DNA from: Pseudomonadota bacterium
Lineage (GTDB): Bacteria; Pseudomonadota; Alphaproteobacteria; Rhizobiales; Hyphomicrobiaceae
Length of the DNA: 64,000 nucleotides
NCBI GenBank assembly: GCA_023423275.1
Contig: JAFAFW010000107.1
Coordinates: 53,838-117,837 of the forward strand
Reading direction: 5' to 3'
A program made the position numbers and the translations under genes. Positions 16,970-25,136 of the stretch are shown here, in pieces. Position 1 is the stretch's first letter; the number at the start of each line of letters is the position of its first letter. Under the pieces are notes generated by a model. The model saw only the letters and a list, made by a program, of their open reading frames with translations, was not told the DNA's origin and did no database searches.

Positions 16970-17674
16970 CTACGGCCCCGCGGCAGGAGCTTGGATAACC
17001 GGTCCTGTCGCGCTTTTGCTATCAGCCTGCGATCCCGCACCGAGAGGCTGCCAATCCCCGGCACCTGCGTCATAGGCCAGCAGTTCGCCGGTTTCCATGA
17101 CGTAGAGCCATCCATGCACGCCCACCTTGCCCGATTCGACGCCCTCCCGGACGCGCGGATACGTCATCAGGTTGTCGATCTGGAATTGAATGTGCGCCTT
17201 GATCGTCGCCATAAGGCGTTCCGCTTCAGGCACCTGCTGCGCATCCACCAGGCGATGTGCGGGCCGCGTATAGTCGATCCAGCGGCCGAGATGACCGGAA
17301 AAGCCGGCCTGCGCCTCATTCATGAGCGCCTGAATGCCGCCGCAACCGGAGTGTCCACAGACGACAATGTCGTCAACGCCGAGATGATCGAGTGCATACG
17401 CGATCGCGGCGCCGACGGAATCATCGTCCGTGTCGGCGGGCGGGACGACATTGGCAATGTTTCGGATCTCGAACAGCTCGCCGGGGTCCGCCGATGTGAT
17501 CTGCGCCGGCACAACCCGGCTGTCGGAACAGCCGATCCACAGCAACCGTGGCTTCTGCTTGCGCCGCGCCAGACCGCGATAGAATGACTTGTCGCGCTCG
17601 AACTGCTGTTTGAAGCGTTCGTGGCCCTCGACAGCATCCTTGATGTCGGGATCGCTCCAGTCCGTCGTCCCCAA
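16970..17674 (-). CDS. Beta-class carbonic anhydrase
   Basis: Interconverts CO2 and bicarbonate. The zinc ligands are visible: Cys with Asp and Arg in LWIGCSDSRVVP, then His and Cys in VVCGHSGCGG. The dimer motif IRNIANVVPP is also present. The open frame extends to an ATG at 17776, but its extra N-terminus is unlike the family. A TTG at 17674 lies five bases after a strong AGGAGG, giving about 234 residues, close to the usual size, so I favour that start. The gene sits between ybgC and tolQ, which are normally adjacent, so it looks like an insertion into the tol cluster. Confidence 0.9.
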   Translation of the reverse strand: MGTTDWSDPDIKDAVEGHERFKQQFERDKSFYRGLARRKQKPRLLWIGCSDSRVVPAQITSADPGELFEIRNIANVVPPADTDDDSVGAAIAYALDHLGVDDIVVCGHSGCGGIQALMNEAQAGFSGHLGRWIDYTRPAHRLVDAQQVPEAERLMATIKAHIQFQIDNLMTYPRVREGVESGKVGVHGWLYVMETGELLAYDAGAGDWQPLGAGSQADSKSATGPVIQAPAAGP

Positions 17675-17756
17675 GCACCCCTCCTGCCCGGGTCGATGGA
17701 CGCCGGCCCGCCCGGCACCATGCTCAGAACCTGATCGTCTTATCAAGGCGGGTGCG

Positions 17757-18221
17757 TCACGAACGGCCGAACGCACCGCGCACCGCTTGTGAAATGCGCA
17801 GCGGCTTACCGGAAGCGCTCACGAGCACCACCATCACTTCGGCCTCGAAGAGCGTCACCCCGTCCCGGACTACGGACTGCGCCAGGGTCAGGCTGGCGGC
17901 ACCGAGTTCAGCAAGGCGGGTGTGGACCTCGAGAACTTCATCGATACGCGCCGGCTTCAGATACTCCAGCGCCATGCGCCTGACGACGAATGCCGCCGGT
18001 TCCCGTCCTCCGGCCCCGTCGATCAGAGCCCGATGATCGTTCCCCAACAGCCGCAGATAGTCCGAGCGGCCGCGCTCGCACCAGCGCACGTAACTGGCGT
18101 GATAGACCAGCCCGGAAAAATCGGTGTCCTCGAAGTACACTCTGACCGGCAGGACGTGGCGGCGCTCGCCGTCATCATCGACGATCCGGCCTGCGAGATC
18201 GGGCCATGGCTTCTGGGTCAT
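17757..18221 (-). CDS. ybgC: Acyl-CoA thioesterase YbgC
   Basis: Hotdog-fold thioesterase, usually the first gene of the tol-pal cluster and linked to phospholipid acyl turnover. The family signature VYFEDTDFSGLVYHASYVRW carries the catalytic aspartate near residue 33 and is followed by CERGRSDYLR. The second half, LEYLKPARIDEVLEV and LFEAEVMVVLVS, completes the hotdog. The 154-residue length is normal. It lies just after the gene for the 421-residue membrane protein, separated by about 110 bases with two inverted repeats. In many relatives ruvCAB is found here, so the neighbourhood differs. Confidence 0.94.
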   Translation of the reverse strand: MTQKPWPDLAGRIVDDDGERRHVLPVRVYFEDTDFSGLVYHASYVRWCERGRSDYLRLLGNDHRALIDGAGGREPAAFVVRRMALEYLKPARIDEVLEVHTRLAELGAASLTLAQSVVRDGVTLFEAEVMVVLVSASGKPLRISQAVRGAFGRS

Positions 18222-18269
18222 GAGCGCTATCCGGACTTCAGGCGCCCCAAGTGGCGCCGACGCGTCTGA

Positions 18270-18334
18270 TAGCCGGGCGCGTGCGGAACGTCACGCCCGC
18301 ACGCTGCAAAATGATCGGATACAACGCCCGGCTA
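18270..18334. repeat. Nested inverted repeats between ybgC and upstream gene
   Basis: An outer repeat TAGCCGGGCG/CGCCCGGCTA pairs 18270-18279 with 18325-18334 and includes the stop codon of the upstream gene. Inside it, CGTGCGG/CCGCACG (18280-18286 with 18297-18303) forms a second hairpin. The structure probably separates the two transcripts, as a terminator or a transcript-end stabiliser. No T run follows. Confidence 0.45.
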
Positions 18335-19597
18335 GTGCGTACGGAATGCGTTGCGGGCCCACGGCTCCTGCCACGAATTGTTCGTGTCGTGAATTGACGG
18401 GGAATCCACGGGGGCCGGAGCAGGAGAAGGCGCCGGTGAGAAGGACGCCATGGGCTGAGACGCCGCTGCCGGCAACGGCCCGTCGACGATGACGATGCGC
18501 GGCGTCTTGGGACCGGCTGACGCCGAGGGGCGGGGCTGTGGCTCGACGCCGGTCAGTCCTGCCCGCATGGGGGCACTTGCCGTCTTCCGGGGCTTGGATG
18601 ACCGGCGCTCGGACGCGGCCTTCACCGGAGCCTTCTCCGCCTCTTCTTCGGCGGAAGTGAGGACCGGCTTTCTGGCCGGTGTTTCCGGCAGCACCGTCGC
18701 ACCGGTCGGCGCTGCAGCCGTTTCCACGGCGAGGGCAGGTTCGATGGCTGCGACCTCAGCGGCAGGCGGCTCCGATCCGGCCTTGAAGAGCGTGCTGGCG
18801 CGCGTGACCACCTGGCCGTCAGAACCCTGCAATTCGAAGGTCAGTTCCTGATCGCGAACCGGATGCGCATAGGCCGTGAGCTTGACGTCGCCAGCCGACG
18901 GAATGGCGACCCGCCACGTTCCGTCCTGTTGCGGCTCTGCGGACGAAAGGGCGGCGAACTCCGGAACACCACGCACGATCAGGTTGGCGTTCGAGGGAAG
19001 CGGACCGGAACTCTCGATATGAATCGGAAGGGCGACCGTCTCACCAGGACCTGCCTCGATCGTCAGCTTGGTCGACAGACGCGGCGGCGGGGCATCTTTG
19101 GTCAGCGCATGCCAAAGCCCGGCAAATCCCTGAATGCGGGCAAACCCGGCCTGACGGATCTCTCCCGTCTTCTCGGCAGCCGGAACAGCACCAGCAGAAT
19201 GCGAGTCGAATTTGACGTCGTCGAGGGATGCGACAGCCCAATCGCCGCTCGGCAATGGGGTGATAACGATGGAGCCGGCCAGCACCATGATCGCGACGGG
19301 CGCCATGAAGCTCGCACCGACCGCGGCAATAGCGAAGGCGCTGAAGCCTATTCTGTTGGACCACCACGGAGAAACGCGCTCAGCGTCGATGTCATCCCAG
19401 TCGTGGGGAGCATCGGCGTCGGCGACATCACCGAGGCGCGAGACGACCGGCGGCGCCAAAGGGATGATGGAGCGCTTATCTTCGCCAGCGGGGATCGCCA
19501 CATTCGGCAAGGGCATGTGATCCTTCTCATCCTGCTCGATTGCCCTCAAAACCTCCCGTAATGACTTGTGGCCTTCCGTTGACGGCTCCACGAGCAT
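18332..19597 (-). CDS. Membrane protein of unknown function with Ig-like domain
   Basis: I do not recognise a named family. The 421-residue protein has a cytoplasmic N-terminus (SLREVLRAIEQDEKDHM) and one membrane segment near residues 83-110 (FSAFAIAAVGASFMAPVAIM). An extracytoplasmic domain at about 174-268 has a beta-rich pattern ALPIHIESSGPLPSNANLIV, RGVPEFAALS, DGTWRVAIP and LTFELQGSDG. A Pro/Ala/Ser-rich tail follows. The domain aligns visibly with the one in the Sel1 protein at 31546-32448. Starts at 19681 and 19648 are possible; 19597 is preferred tentatively. It is divergent from the tetR efflux operon. Its role is unknown. Confidence 0.6.
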   Translation of the reverse strand: MLVEPSTEGHKSLREVLRAIEQDEKDHMPLPNVAIPAGEDKRSIIPLAPPVVSRLGDVADADAPHDWDDIDAERVSPWWSNRIGFSAFAIAAVGASFMAPVAIMVLAGSIVITPLPSGDWAVASLDDVKFDSHSAGAVPAAEKTGEIRQAGFARIQGFAGLWHALTKDAPPPRLSTKLTIEAGPGETVALPIHIESSGPLPSNANLIVRGVPEFAALSSAEPQQDGTWRVAIPSAGDVKLTAYAHPVRDQELTFELQGSDGQVVTRASTLFKAGSEPPAAEVAAIEPALAVETAAAPTGATVLPETPARKPVLTSAEEEAEKAPVKAASERRSSKPRKTASAPMRAGLTGVEPQPRPSASAGPKTPRIVIVDGPLPAAASQPMASFSPAPSPAPAPVDSPSIHDTNNSWQEPWARNAFRTH

Positions 19598-20044
19598 CGT
19601 TACGAACCCCCGTTCGTTCCGCTCCCAGGCTTCCCCCGCCGCCAGCATCCGACCTCGAAAGGCCGAGCACGGACAGCGCACCTGAGAGGCATATTCTCTG
19701 AGGCATTCCTTGCGGTCGCCTCGCGAAACTTAAAAACGTAGTTAGCGTGATACGCTAATCATCGGAAATATCTGAGTTTTGTGTCGAAAGAGCGGCGCAC
19801 TGCGTAATTTTTGCCGGTCGTTCCGAGCCCATCGCCGAAGCGGAAACCTTCGCTCGCGACGCTCCGGGAACCCCGTTGCAACGGGGACCCGTCACCCAGT
19901 CAGGCCACAGATGACGTGCGTTGGAGGCAAAAATGCGGTGGGCGGCGGAAAAAATGCCTTGAAATTGCCGTGAGGTCGTTCAAATAAAATGAACGTTCGT
20001 TTTGCATGCGTGCCGATCACGCGCAACCTCCGTCTGGAGATCCA
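19598..20044. promoter_or_regulatory. Divergent regulatory region with two palindromes
   Basis: This 447-base gap lies between the leftward membrane-protein gene and the rightward tetR gene. It holds a perfect TTAGCGT-GAT-ACGCTAA palindrome at 19742-19758. The near-perfect 18-base palindrome AAAATGAACGTTCGTTTT at 19986-20003 lies about 40 bases before the tetR start and is the likely TetR operator. A short ACGAAC/GTTCGT hairpin at 19602-19617 lies just upstream of the proposed membrane-protein start and shares the GTTCGT half-site. No gene is seen. Confidence 0.55.
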
Positions 20045-20737
20045 ATGCCCAGGCTCAAACCTGCAACGCACGCTGCGCGCCGGGAGCACATTCTCGACGC
20101 TGCCGAGCTGTGCTTCGCGCGCGCGGGCTTCCATCGCACCACCATGCAGGAAATCTGCAAGGAAGCGGGCGTCAGCGCCGGGGCGCTGTATGTCTACTTC
20201 TCGTCGAAGGAAGAGTTGATCGCCGGCATTTCGGAACGTGATCGGAAGAAACTCGCGACACAGCTCGAGGCACTCGGCTCCGCGCCGGATCTCCTGGAAG
20301 CCCTGAACAGGATCGGCGAGCATTACTGCATCGATGAGCCGCGCCGTAAAAATATCCTCTGCATCGAGATCGGGGCGGAATCGACGCGCAATCCCACTGT
20401 CGGTGACATCTACCAGACATTCGACCGGGGTATGACCGATGCCTTCGAACAGGTGCTGATGCAGGCACGCGATGAGGGAAAAATATCGCCAGAACTCTCG
20501 CCGCGTAAGGCTGCCGAGATTCTTGTGCTGCTCGGCGACGGTTTGTTCTGGCGCCGTGCCGTAGATCCAACATTCGATGCCAAGGCCATCATGCCGGTAT
20601 TGATGCAGATCATCGCCGGCTTCCTCCACCCGGCGAAAGCAAAAACTTCGGCACGTTCCAACACCTCGATCGCAAAAACGCCACCGAAGTCTGCGCATCC
20701 CCGCGGCCGGGTTCGTTCGAAAGAGACTGTTCAATGA
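20045..20737 (+). CDS. TetR-family repressor of the RND efflux operon
   Basis: The N-terminal HTH reads REHILDAAELCFARAGFHRT, TMQEICKEAGVSAGALYVYF and SSKEELI, a textbook TetR/AcrR DNA-binding domain. The C-terminal ligand domain has about 170 residues and ends in a basic tail. GGAG lies six bases upstream of the ATG at 20045, so the earlier in-frame ATG at 20006 is unlikely. The stop codon overlaps the start of the next gene by four bases (ATGA), which shows one operon with the efflux genes. A GAACGTTC-centred palindrome 40 bases upstream suggests autorepression. Confidence 0.92.
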   Translation: MPRLKPATHAARREHILDAAELCFARAGFHRTTMQEICKEAGVSAGALYVYFSSKEELIAGISERDRKKLATQLEALGSAPDLLEALNRIGEHYCIDEPRRKNILCIEIGAESTRNPTVGDIYQTFDRGMTDAFEQVLMQARDEGKISPELSPRKAAEILVLLGDGLFWRRAVDPTFDAKAIMPVLMQIIAGFLHPAKAKTSARSNTSIAKTPPKSAHPRGRVRSKETVQ

Positions 20738-21969
20738 AGCGCACGGCTCTCCTGCTGATCCTCGCAGCTGTCGCCGTAGCCGGAGGGTTGGCTCTGACGG
20801 GCCACCTGCCGCTGACTGGCGCTGCACGGCAACCACCCCCCGATAGCGCGCAGGCAGAACAGGCTCACCCGGCTCCTGCCCCCCCAACCGTCAGCGTCGC
20901 AAAGATCGCGCAGTCACGATTTGTCGAGACCGTTCTGGTGACCGGGACGCTCGTACCTCGCCTCGAAATTCTCGTGGCGCCCGAAGTCGAGGGCCTGCGC
21001 GTTCTCGAGCTGCGCGTGGATGAGGGCGACCGCGTCAAGAAAGGCGAGGTCATGGCCACGCTCGTCCACGAGACGCTCGACGCCCAGCTCGCCCAGAACG
21101 CTGCTTCGATCGCTCGTGCCGATGCGGCGATCGCGCAGGCTGGAAGCACCATCACCCAAGCCGAAGCGACGCTGGAAGAAGCGCGCAACGCATTCGAGCG
21201 CGCCAAGCCGCTGCGCCAGGCCGGTCATATCGCCGAAAGCGTCTTCGATCAGCGCGAAGCCGCGGCGCGGACCGCGCAGGCGTCGCTGGTAGCGGCGCGC
21301 GACGGCCTCAAGGTTGCACAAGCCGAAAAGACGCAGGTCGAGGCTCAGCGCCGCGAACTCGACTGGCGCCGTGAACGCACGGAAGTGAGGGCGCCCGATG
21401 ACGGTCTCGTCAGCCGCCGCAACGCGCGCATCGGCGCGATATCCGCTGGCGTCACCGGAGACCCGATGTTCCGCATCATCGCCAATGGCGAGATCGAGCT
21501 CGACGCCGAGGTGCCAGAGGCGCAACTCGCGCGGATCAAATCCGGCCAACCTGCAATCGTGAGCGTGGCCGGTCTTGGGGACGTAACCGGTCAGGTGAGA
21601 CTTGTTTCGCCCGAAATCGATCGCTCGACCCGCCTTGGCCGGGTGCGTGTCAGTCTCAAGAGCACGGAGCCCTTGCGCATCGGCGGGTTTGGGCGCGGAT
21701 ACGTGACGACGGCCGACACCAACGGCTTAGCCGTGCCGGCCAGTGCCATCCTGTATGGACCTGACGGCGCGAGCGTGCAGGTGGTGCAGGATGGGCGGGT
21801 CGTCACCCGCCACGTCAAGATCGGCGTACGCGCCGACGGGCTCGTCGAAATCACCGAGGGCGCCGCGGAAGGCGACATCGTCATCGCAAGATCCGGCACG
21901 TTCCTGCGTGAGGGTGACACGGTTCGGCCCGTGCTCGCGTCGACGAGCCAGATGAGCGAGGCCAACTGA
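20734..21969 (+). CDS. RND efflux periplasmic adaptor (MFP/HlyD family)
   Basis: 411 residues linking an inner-membrane RND pump to an outer-membrane channel. An N-terminal membrane/signal segment (LLLILAAVAVAGGLALTG) precedes a barrel-sandwich motif VEGLRVLELRVDEGDRVKKG. A long coiled-coil hairpin follows (ADAAIAQAGSTITQAEATLE onwards), and the second lipoyl half is TEVRAPDDGLVSRRNARIG. Then come the beta-barrel and membrane-proximal parts. There is no lipobox cysteine. It overlaps tetR by four bases, and its stop shares a base with the next ATG (TGATG), so expression is tightly coupled. Confidence 0.93.
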   Translation: MKRTALLLILAAVAVAGGLALTGHLPLTGAARQPPPDSAQAEQAHPAPAPPTVSVAKIAQSRFVETVLVTGTLVPRLEILVAPEVEGLRVLELRVDEGDRVKKGEVMATLVHETLDAQLAQNAASIARADAAIAQAGSTITQAEATLEEARNAFERAKPLRQAGHIAESVFDQREAAARTAQASLVAARDGLKVAQAEKTQVEAQRRELDWRRERTEVRAPDDGLVSRRNARIGAISAGVTGDPMFRIIANGEIELDAEVPEAQLARIKSGQPAIVSVAGLGDVTGQVRLVSPEIDRSTRLGRVRVSLKSTEPLRIGGFGRGYVTTADTNGLAVPASAILYGPDGASVQVVQDGRVVTRHVKIGVRADGLVEITEGAAEGDIVIARSGTFLREGDTVRPVLASTSQMSEAN

Positions 21970-24900
21970 TGTCGAGCCTCAATATTTCCGCGTGGGCGAT
22001 CCGCAAGCCGGTCCCCTCGCTGGTTCTCTTCATGGTGCTGATGGCGCTCGGCTGGTTCAGCTTCCAGCAGCTTCCGGTCACGCGCTTTCCGAATATCGAT
22101 CTGCCGATCATACAGGTTCTGATTACCCAATCAGGAGCGGCGCCCTCCGAACTGGAGACACAAGTCACGAAACGCGTCGAGGACGCCATCGCCGGCGTGC
22201 CCGGCGTCAAGCACATCACATCGACGATCGTCGAAGGCATCTCGACAACCTTGGTCGAGTTTCAGCTTGAAGCTCCCGTCGATCGCGCCGTCAACGATGT
22301 GAAGGACGCCATCGCCCGCGTTCGCGCCGAGTTGCCGCGCACTATCGACGAGCCGATCACGCAGCGCCTGGACGTCGAAGGCTTGCCAATCCTCACCTAC
22401 ACCGCGCGCGCTCCGACGTTTACGCCCGAACAGCTCTCGTGGTTTGTGGATGATACGGTGGCGCGCGCCCTGCAGAGCATCAAGGGCGTGTCGAAAGTCG
22501 ACCGCGTCGGCGGCGTGACCCGCGAAATCAGAGTATCCCTGGACCCCGACCGTCTGCTCGCCCTCGGCGTCACGGCCGGCGAGGTCAACCGCCAGGTCCG
22601 CGCGACCAACGTCGACGTCGCCGGCGGACGCGGAGAAATCGCCGGCCGTGAACAAGCCATCCGCACGCTGGCCGGAAAACGCACCGTCGAAGATCTGGCG
22701 CGAACGATGATTGCCCTGCCAGGCGGACGCACCGTCCGCCTGGATGCCCTGGGCACGGTCACCGATACCGTGGCCGAGCCACGACTGTACGCAACGGTCG
22801 ATGATCAGCCGGTGGTCGGCTTCGCCATCACGCGCGGTAAAGGCGCCAGCGATGTCGTCGTCGCAAAGGCCGTCTCCGACAAGCTCGCTGAACTGCAGCG
22901 CGACCATCCGAATGTGGAAATGAAACTCGTCGATACCTCGGTGCAATACACCGTCGGTGTCTATGACTCGACCATGAAGACGCTCATCGAGGGCGCCATC
23001 CTCGCGATCATCGTGGTCTTCATCTTTCTGCGCGATTGGCGCGCGACCCTTATCGCGGCAATCGCCCTGCCATTGTCGATCATCCCCACATTCTTTGCAA
23101 TGGATGCGATGGGGTTCTCGCTGAACCTCGTCAGCCTTCTCGCCATTACCATCGTGACAGGCATCCTGGTCGATGACGCCATCGTCGAGATCGAGAATAT
23201 CGTGCGCCATATGCGCATGGGCAAATCCGCCTACAAAGCCGCGCTCGAAGCCGCCGACGAGATCGGGCTGGCGGTCATCGCCATCACCACCACGATCGTC
23301 GCGGTGTTCGCTCCGGTCAGTTTCATGGGTGGCATTGCCGGCCAGTACTTCAAGCAGTTTGGCCTCGCCGTTTCCGCAGCCGTCGTGTTTTCGCTGCTGG
23401 TCGCTCGTCTGATTACACCGCTGCTGGCCGCATATTTCATGCGCGCTCATGATGATCATGACGAGCATGAGGGCCGCATCCTGAGGTTCTACACGGCACT
23501 GGTCGGATGGTCGGTGCGTCATCGCATTTCGACGGTCTGCCTTGGGCTGGTTATTTTCGCGGGCTCCATCGCCAGCATGCAGCTCCTGCCGTCCGGGTTC
23601 CTGCCGCTGGAGGACAACGGCCGCGTGATGCTGGCTGTTGAATTGCCGCCGGGCACAAAGCTGGAGGACACCCAGCGGCTGACTGCCGAGCTGACACGGC
23701 GTCTCGATGACCGGCCGGATGTAAAAAGCGTATTCGTCACCGGAGGACGCATCCTCGGTTCCGGCGATGAAGTCCGCAAAGCGACGCTGGTCGTGACGCT
23801 GGTCGACAAATCCGAGCGCAAACCGCAAAGCCAGGTCGAGCGTGAAATCGGACGCGGCCTCGAAAGTATTCCCGACATCCGCTATTGGTTCCTGCAGGAG
23901 AACGGCCAGCGCAGTTTCCAGATGGTGGTGACAGGGCGCGATGGCGCAGCCGTGAACTCCGCTGCTGCCGACATCACCAGCCAGATGCGGCGCGTTCCGC
24001 AACTGGCGCTTCCTGTCTCCACCGCGGAGCTCGACCGCCCGGAACTGCGCGTCATTCCCGATAGTGAACTTGCCAGCAACGTCGGCGTATCGACCGAGAC
24101 GATCGCTGAAGCGGTGCGCATTGCAACGATCGGCGATATCGGCGCGGCGCTCGCGAAATTCACCGTCGGCGACCGCCAGATTCCGATCCGCGTGCAGCTC
24201 GACGAGGAGGCACGGACGCACCGTCAGATCATCGAATCCCTGAGGCTCCCGACGGCTTCAGGTGGCTCGATACCCTTGTCTTCGGTGGCGACATTCGCGA
24301 CCTCTCAGGGGCCGACCTCCATCGACCGCTATGACCGGCTGCGCCGTGTGACCCTTGGCGCCGACCTGGTTGCCGGAGCCTCGCTCGGCGAGGCCGTGGA
24401 AGCCGTTACCAATCTGCCCGCTGCGAAAAATCTCGCACCCGGCCTTCAGCTCAAGCAGTTCGGCGACGCCGAGGTTATGGATGAAGTATTCGCCAGCTTC
24501 GGCAGTGCGATGGGCGCGGGCATCATGATGGTCTACGCGGTGCTCGTTCTGCTGTTTGCGAGCTTCTTGCAGCCCGTCACCATTCTGTTCTCGCTGCCGC
24601 TGTCCATTGGCGGTGCGATCGTCGCGCTGATCATCGCCCAACAACCCATCAGCCTGCCGGTCGTCATCGGCATCCTGATGCTGATGGGCATTGTGACCAA
24701 GAACGCGATCATGCTCGTGGATTTCGCCATCGAGTCCATGGCGCACGGCGTGTCGCGTCAGGATGCCATCATCGATGCAGGCCGCAAGCGTGCGCGGCCG
24801 ATCATCATGACAACCATTGCGATGTGCGGTGGCATGCTGCCGTCAGCACTGGCGTTCGGGTCCGGCGGTGAATTCCGCGCCCCAATGGCAGCGGCCGTCA

Positions 24901-25124
24901 TCGGCGGACTGATATCCTCGACCCTGCTATCGCTGATTTTCGTACCCGCCGTCTTTGTGCTGATGGACGAGATCGGCGGCTGGATCTGGCATTTCTTCAG
25001 TCGCTTCGTCGGTAAGGCGGATGAGGCGGATGGAGTTCCACCGCCCGCATCCAGCCATGCACCGATCGGCAAGGATGATGTGGCGCTCGTGCCTGCGCTC
25101 GAGAGGCCACAGGCTGCTGAATGA
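21969..25124 (+). CDS. RND-family proton-driven multidrug efflux pump
   Basis: 1051 residues with the usual twelve membrane helices and two large periplasmic loops. The helix-1 motif ISAWAIRKPVPSLVLFM and the helix-4 signature GILVDDAIVEIENIVRHM show the Asp pair that carries protons. The helix-10 segment MGIVTKNAIMLVDFAIE holds the matching lysine. These are features of the HAE1 group of drug exporters rather than metal (HME) exporters. A His/Asp-rich cytoplasmic stretch near residue 496 (DDHDEH) is a local oddity. No outer-membrane factor gene is present, so it probably uses one encoded elsewhere. It ends 12 bases from the convergent histidine kinase. Confidence 0.94.
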   Translation: MSSLNISAWAIRKPVPSLVLFMVLMALGWFSFQQLPVTRFPNIDLPIIQVLITQSGAAPSELETQVTKRVEDAIAGVPGVKHITSTIVEGISTTLVEFQLEAPVDRAVNDVKDAIARVRAELPRTIDEPITQRLDVEGLPILTYTARAPTFTPEQLSWFVDDTVARALQSIKGVSKVDRVGGVTREIRVSLDPDRLLALGVTAGEVNRQVRATNVDVAGGRGEIAGREQAIRTLAGKRTVEDLARTMIALPGGRTVRLDALGTVTDTVAEPRLYATVDDQPVVGFAITRGKGASDVVVAKAVSDKLAELQRDHPNVEMKLVDTSVQYTVGVYDSTMKTLIEGAILAIIVVFIFLRDWRATLIAAIALPLSIIPTFFAMDAMGFSLNLVSLLAITIVTGILVDDAIVEIENIVRHMRMGKSAYKAALEAADEIGLAVIAITTTIVAVFAPVSFMGGIAGQYFKQFGLAVSAAVVFSLLVARLITPLLAAYFMRAHDDHDEHEGRILRFYTALVGWSVRHRISTVCLGLVIFAGSIASMQLLPSGFLPLEDNGRVMLAVELPPGTKLEDTQRLTAELTRRLDDRPDVKSVFVTGGRILGSGDEVRKATLVVTLVDKSERKPQSQVEREIGRGLESIPDIRYWFLQENGQRSFQMVVTGRDGAAVNSAAADITSQMRRVPQLALPVSTAELDRPELRVIPDSELASNVGVSTETIAEAVRIATIGDIGAALAKFTVGDRQIPIRVQLDEEARTHRQIIESLRLPTASGGSIPLSSVATFATSQGPTSIDRYDRLRRVTLGADLVAGASLGEAVEAVTNLPAAKNLAPGLQLKQFGDAEVMDEVFASFGSAMGAGIMMVYAVLVLLFASFLQPVTILFSLPLSIGGAIVALIIAQQPISLPVVIGILMLMGIVTKNAIMLVDFAIESMAHGVSRQDAIIDAGRKRARPIIMTTIAMCGGMLPSALAFGSGGEFRAPMAAAVIGGLISSTLLSLIFVPAVFVLMDEIGGWIWHFFSRFVGKADEADGVPPPASSHAPIGKDDVALVPALERPQAAE

Positions 25125-25136
25125 CGTGCGCCGGAC

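Noticed and set aside
22131..24221. Minus-strand open frame of 696 codons inside the RND pump gene
   Set aside because: The Asp/His/Arg-rich translation is typical of a shadow frame and shows no family features.
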